Shown here: in pieces, positions 60,659 through 64,000 of the stretch
How positions within the stretch are numbered: the first letter of the stretch is position 1
Layout: every line of letters begins with the position of its first letter
From: Alkalihalobacillus sp. LMS6
GTDB taxonomy: Bacteria; Bacillota; Bacilli; Bacillales; Bacillaceae_D
NCBI RefSeq assembly: GCF_024362765.1
Contig: NZ_CP093302.1
Location: 306,001 to 370,000 of the forward strand
DNA length: 64,000 nucleotides
Direction: 5' to 3'
Notes under the pieces: generated by a model
What the model saw: the letters and a program-made list of their open reading frames with translations, nothing else
Database searches by the model: none
What the model was told of the DNA's origin: nothing
Translations under genes and position numbers: made by a program

Positions 60659-62110
60659 TTAAATGTTCTGTTTTCGATCTTGTTTTGCTTGATTGATGTT
60701 AAAAGGAAGCGGGTTTGGTTTGTTAATGACTTCTTTTAAACTTGGTCTAAACAAAATATCTTTCCATTTATCTGGCTGAAAAGGAAAGAGTGGATATAAG
60801 TATGGGACGCCGACTGAATGAAGTTGCACGGTCAAAAGAAGAAGGACGGTTGTGCCTAAAAATAGCCCAGTAAATCCCAAGAAGTGAGCAAGAAAAACAA
60901 GGGAAATGCGAATGAAGAAAATAGGCGATAGCAGTCCGCGATGCAGTACTGGGAAGCTTGTAATATAACAAATCCCGATAATAACAATGGTTACTGGGTG
61001 AAATAAGTTTACTTCGGTAGCGACGTCACTAATAAGCATAGCACCGATAAATGTCACAGCAAAAATCGCATTTCCAGGTAATCGGTAAGACCCATCCATA
61101 ATGAGCTGCATAAGCAAAATGACAAACAATAACTCAATGGGAAAAGGAGCTAACGTATCTTGGGTTTTGGCTAACTGTTCCCTTAAATTAGCCGGGATAT
61201 CCTGTAAATGAAACCGCTCAATCGCAACTGCAATGGCAGGAATAAACGTTGCAGTTAAAAAGTAAAAATAGCGTAACGGTCGTGCCCCGTATTTTCCGAA
61301 GTCTGACAGATAGTCATCTTGATTTTGAAAAAAATGATAAAACACGCTAGGGGCGAGTAGAGCTAAAGGAGAGCCTTCCACAAGAATAATGACCCTTCCC
61401 GCAGCAAGAGCCATAGCACAGGCATCTGGTCGATCAATGGACATTGTGCGCGGAAATAACATCCCTTTTCCTTCTAATGCATCTGTTGCTAATTGATTAA
61501 TAATGGCTTGACTCACTTTAATATCGCGTAAACGCTTTTTTACTTCCTCAACGAGTTGGGGATCGGATACGTTATGGACAGACAGGACTGATATCTCTTT
61601 TTTTGCCTCTGACCCAATCGTTAAAGTGTCGACCACAAGATTCGGACTGCGATAATAATTCCGCAATAAGTTTAAATTAACCGAAATATCCTCCGTTAAA
61701 CCGGAAGCTGGACCTTCATAAACACTACTACTTAACGGAACTTCAACACTTCGAACATTCCAGTTTGAACAATTAAAAAGATACGCTTGATCTTTATTAA
61801 AAAGTAAAATCGCTTTACCGTTAAGTAGGCCATCCACACATTCTTCTACAGTTGTCGCTTCGTTTGGCTCACCATCTTTAAAAAGTGTACCGAGTTGATT
61901 ATAGGAAATGGATTCTTTTACAAATTGTTGGATAGGTTCTAGTAAGAACAGGTGAATTTTTTGTTCGTCAACTGTATTCGGGAGATAGAGGAGCTCTGCG
62001 TCAATGTCTACCCCAATCATCACATTAAGCGATCGGATTGTATTTGGGTTGTGAAAGGTTTGACGAATGAGTGCTACATTTTCTTTTAAACGATTTGTTA
62101 GTAAGGCCAT
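60659..62110 (-). CDS. Orphan GerA-family germinant receptor A subunit
   Basis: 483 residues of the GerAA/GerBA/SpoVAF family. A soluble N-terminal half (about residues 1-240, with VDGLLNGKAILLF and MLFPRTMSIDRPD) is followed by five or so membrane helices and a basic tail. The conserved RVIILVEGSPLALLAPSVFYHFFQ junction and KYGARPLRYFYF are seen. Receptors normally need B and C subunits encoded next to A; neither is here, so it may work with subunits made elsewhere. AAAGGA precedes the ATG, and a sigma-G-like promoter lies upstream. Confidence 0.9.
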   Translation of the reverse strand: MALLTNRLKENVALIRQTFHNPNTIRSLNVMIGVDIDAELLYLPNTVDEQKIHLFLLEPIQQFVKESISYNQLGTLFKDGEPNEATTVEECVDGLLNGKAILLFNKDQAYLFNCSNWNVRSVEVPLSSSVYEGPASGLTEDISVNLNLLRNYYRSPNLVVDTLTIGSEAKKEISVLSVHNVSDPQLVEEVKKRLRDIKVSQAIINQLATDALEGKGMLFPRTMSIDRPDACAMALAAGRVIILVEGSPLALLAPSVFYHFFQNQDDYLSDFGKYGARPLRYFYFLTATFIPAIAVAIERFHLQDIPANLREQLAKTQDTLAPFPIELLFVILLMQLIMDGSYRLPGNAIFAVTFIGAMLISDVATEVNLFHPVTIVIIGICYITSFPVLHRGLLSPIFFIRISLVFLAHFLGFTGLFLGTTVLLLLTVQLHSVGVPYLYPLFPFQPDKWKDILFRPSLKEVINKPNPLPFNINQAKQDRKQNI

Positions 62111-62141
62111 AGAAAATTGTCCTTTATGTACAAGATAGATA

Positions 62142-62171
62142 TAGTTTGTGACGTGTTTTGTGATTTATGCA
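62142..62171 (-). promoter_or_regulatory. Sigma-G-like forespore promoter
   Basis: On the minus strand TGCATA (plus 62166-62171), 17 bases, then CAAACTA (plus 62142-62148). This is close to the forespore consensus TGMATA-N17/18-CATACTA with one mismatch in the -10 box, and it is placed correctly for the gerAA-like gene. Confidence 0.65.
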
Positions 62172-62241
62172 GAGAGATTAGGATGCACCAATAATGGGCA
62201 TTTGCGTAGGATATAAAAAGATATAAAGGGGAGGTAACGGT

Positions 62242-62742
62242 ATGCAACATCATCGAATTGTTTCGTCTTTTTTTCCTCCTGGTAGTGGAGGGACATTCCC
62301 AGGACAAGGAGGTTCGGGATTCCCACAAGGTCCATCAGGCGGAGGGGCATTCCCAGGGCAAGGAGGTCCAGGATTCCCACAAGGTCCGCCAGGCGGAGGA
62401 CCACCGGGTTGGGGGCCATTTCCAGGTCACGATGGACCAGGTTATCCGCAGCCGGGTCCACCAGGGGGCGGTGGCTCGCAAGGACAGAGTGGAGAACCAC
62501 CAGGCCCACCACCAGGGAATCCGCCACAACTTCAATCAGTAAGTGCTTTTGCTGTTGATCCTGGAGCGATAAATGGGTGTTTATTTCGCTACACATATAT
62601 ACGGTTAAACAATGGGGATCAGTTTTGGTTTTATCCAACGTTCGTAGGCAGAAACTCTGTTGCTGGCTATCGTTGGTTTATCTTTAGGTGGGTTTATTTT
62701 GGCATTGATACGAGAAGAATCAGTGCATTCCAATGTGTATAA
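62242..62742 (+). CDS. Gly/Pro-rich repeat protein with conserved C-terminal domain
   Basis: 166 residues. The first 95 are a low-complexity collagen-like but non-triplet region of FPGQGG, FPQGPPGGG and GPFPGHDGPG units; the last 70 form a compact aromatic-rich domain (RYTYIRLNNGDQFWFYPTFV, GRNSVAGYRWFIFRWVYFGI) with two cysteines (GCLFRY, AFQCV). No signal peptide. GGGGAGG precedes the ATG. Divergent from the germination gene, it is a plausible spore-surface or coat protein; that role is inference. I do not recognise a named family. Confidence 0.75.
   Translation: MQHHRIVSSFFPPGSGGTFPGQGGSGFPQGPSGGGAFPGQGGPGFPQGPPGGGPPGWGPFPGHDGPGYPQPGPPGGGGSQGQSGEPPGPPPGNPPQLQSVSAFAVDPGAINGCLFRYTYIRLNNGDQFWFYPTFVGRNSVAGYRWFIFRWVYFGIDTRRISAFQCV
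62294..62401 (+). repeat. Two tandem 54-bp coding repeats
   Basis: Two adjacent near-identical 54-base units (62294-62347 and 62348-62401) each encode an 18-residue unit FPGQGG(S/P)GFPQGP(S/P)GGG plus one residue. Degenerate partial copies follow. In-frame multiples of three allow length change by slippage without loss of the C-terminal domain. Confidence 0.85.
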
Positions 62743-62751
62743 AGAAGAAAG

Positions 62752-62783
62752 AAAGAAGAGAAATCATTTTCTCTTCTTTTTAT
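62752..62783 (+). terminator. Rho-independent terminator
   Basis: AAAGAAGAGAAA (62752-62763) pairs with TTTCTCTTCTTT (62768-62779), followed by T and A residues. Confidence 0.85.
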
Positions 62784-62897
62784 TTTGAAAACAAGAGCAA
62801 TTACGATGATTAGAGAGGATATGGAAGAAATTCTAGCACTGATTACGCTTAACAACGTTCAAACGCCTTCTTGATACATAATCTAAGTTAACGCTGT

Positions 62898-62926
62898 TTG
62901 CGAAAAAAACGCGATCATCCTATTAT
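62898..62926 (+). promoter_or_regulatory. Sigma-A-type promoter of the ectoine operon
   Basis: TTGCGA (62898-62903), a 17-base spacer and TATTAT (62921-62926). It would give a 5' leader of about 105 bases before ectA. The rest of the gap since 62784 holds only a 22-codon frame (62807-62875) with no ribosome site. Confidence 0.55.
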
Positions 62927-63038
62927 ATAAAAGGGTTAAGAAAATACAGTTGAATTTGAAAATATTGGTTTCGTTTAAATCCAAGCGGGTAAAAGAAAGG
63001 CGAACACCAATGTTATAAATTGAATAAAGGAGGAAGAC

Positions 63039-64000
<962 letters not shown>

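Noticed and set aside
62258..62542. Long alternative-frame open reading frames on both strands over the Gly/Pro repeat gene
   Set aside because: Open only because the GC-rich repeat lacks stops in several frames; the products are low-complexity, and the conserved domain lies in the 62242 frame.
62807..62875. 22-codon frame upstream of ectA
   Set aside because: No ribosome site and no recognisable sequence; it lies before the predicted ectoine promoter.

Overview
The window reads as chromosome of a spore-forming, aerobic, salt- or alkali-tolerant member of the Bacillaceae. The grounds are Bacillus-type strong Shine-Dalgarno sites with frequent TTG and GTG starts, an orphan GerA germinant-receptor subunit behind a sigma-G-like promoter, kip/ycs-type oxoprolinase genes, a puc-type purine cluster, cre- and PerR-like operators, and the start of an ectoine operon at the right edge. 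A Shouchella/Alkalihalobacillus-like host is a guess from gene content, not a measured assignment. No rRNA, tRNA, CRISPR array, phage or insertion sequence was recognised.

Layout. 1-8.4 kb: the end of an ABC importer (permease tail, ATPase, NMT1-like lipoprotein), then a tight purine-catabolism run: XdhC-like PucA, the three xanthine dehydrogenase subunits (pucC, pucD, pucE), OHCU decarboxylase, uricase and HIU hydrolase. Together these take hypoxanthine/xanthine through urate to allantoin; no allantoinase is present. 8.4-10.3 kb: a LysE-type exporter and a TIM-barrel isomerase-like protein. 10.4-14.9 kb: a 5-oxoprolinase operon, pxpB-pxpC-ycsI-ycsG-pxpA. 15-24.5 kb: single genes, including a nucleotidase, a secreted PHB-depolymerase-like esterase, ferredoxin, glutaminase, a lone SF2 helicase, an AT-rich secreted protein facing a two-helix membrane peptide, a GlcG-like protein and a dismutating-type formaldehyde dehydrogenase. 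24.6-30.4 kb: a PAS/AAA+ sigma-54 activator next to a near-perfect -24/-12 promoter that drives an iron alcohol dehydrogenase, a permease and a succinate-semialdehyde-type dehydrogenase.

30.5-34 kb: a run of small enzymes (GNAT, P-loop kinase-like, PNPOx-like, DinB, Nudix, methyltransferase). 34-36.9 kb, minus strand: VOC protein, DUF4256, a secreted Pro-Pro endopeptidase-like zincin and YitT. 37-42.2 kb: a PrpR-N regulator with a stripped-down AAA+ domain and a kdgT-dtnK-pdxA2 operon whose leader carries a duplicated 11-mer. 42.3-47.8 kb: GH73 hydrolase, TauE/SafE, a hydroxybutyrate-dehydrogenase-like SDR paired with a free L-proline hydroxylase, then ahpCF behind a PerR-like box.

48.2-60.6 kb is a 4-hydroxyphenylacetate (homoprotocatechuate) island built as two divergent units. 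The minus unit has a LysR regulator, hpaG1, hpaG2, hpaF and a complete TRAP transporter (dctPQM). The plus unit has a DapA-family aldolase, hpaE, hpaB, hpaD and hpaC, followed by a convergent FCD-type GntR regulator. The divergent gap holds a cre site and the remains of a RibF-like FAD synthetase. HpaH and HpaI of the classical pathway are missing; the DapA-like aldolase is the candidate replacement for HpaI. 60.6-64 kb: orphan gerAA, a Gly/Pro-rich repeat protein, ectA and the start of ectB.
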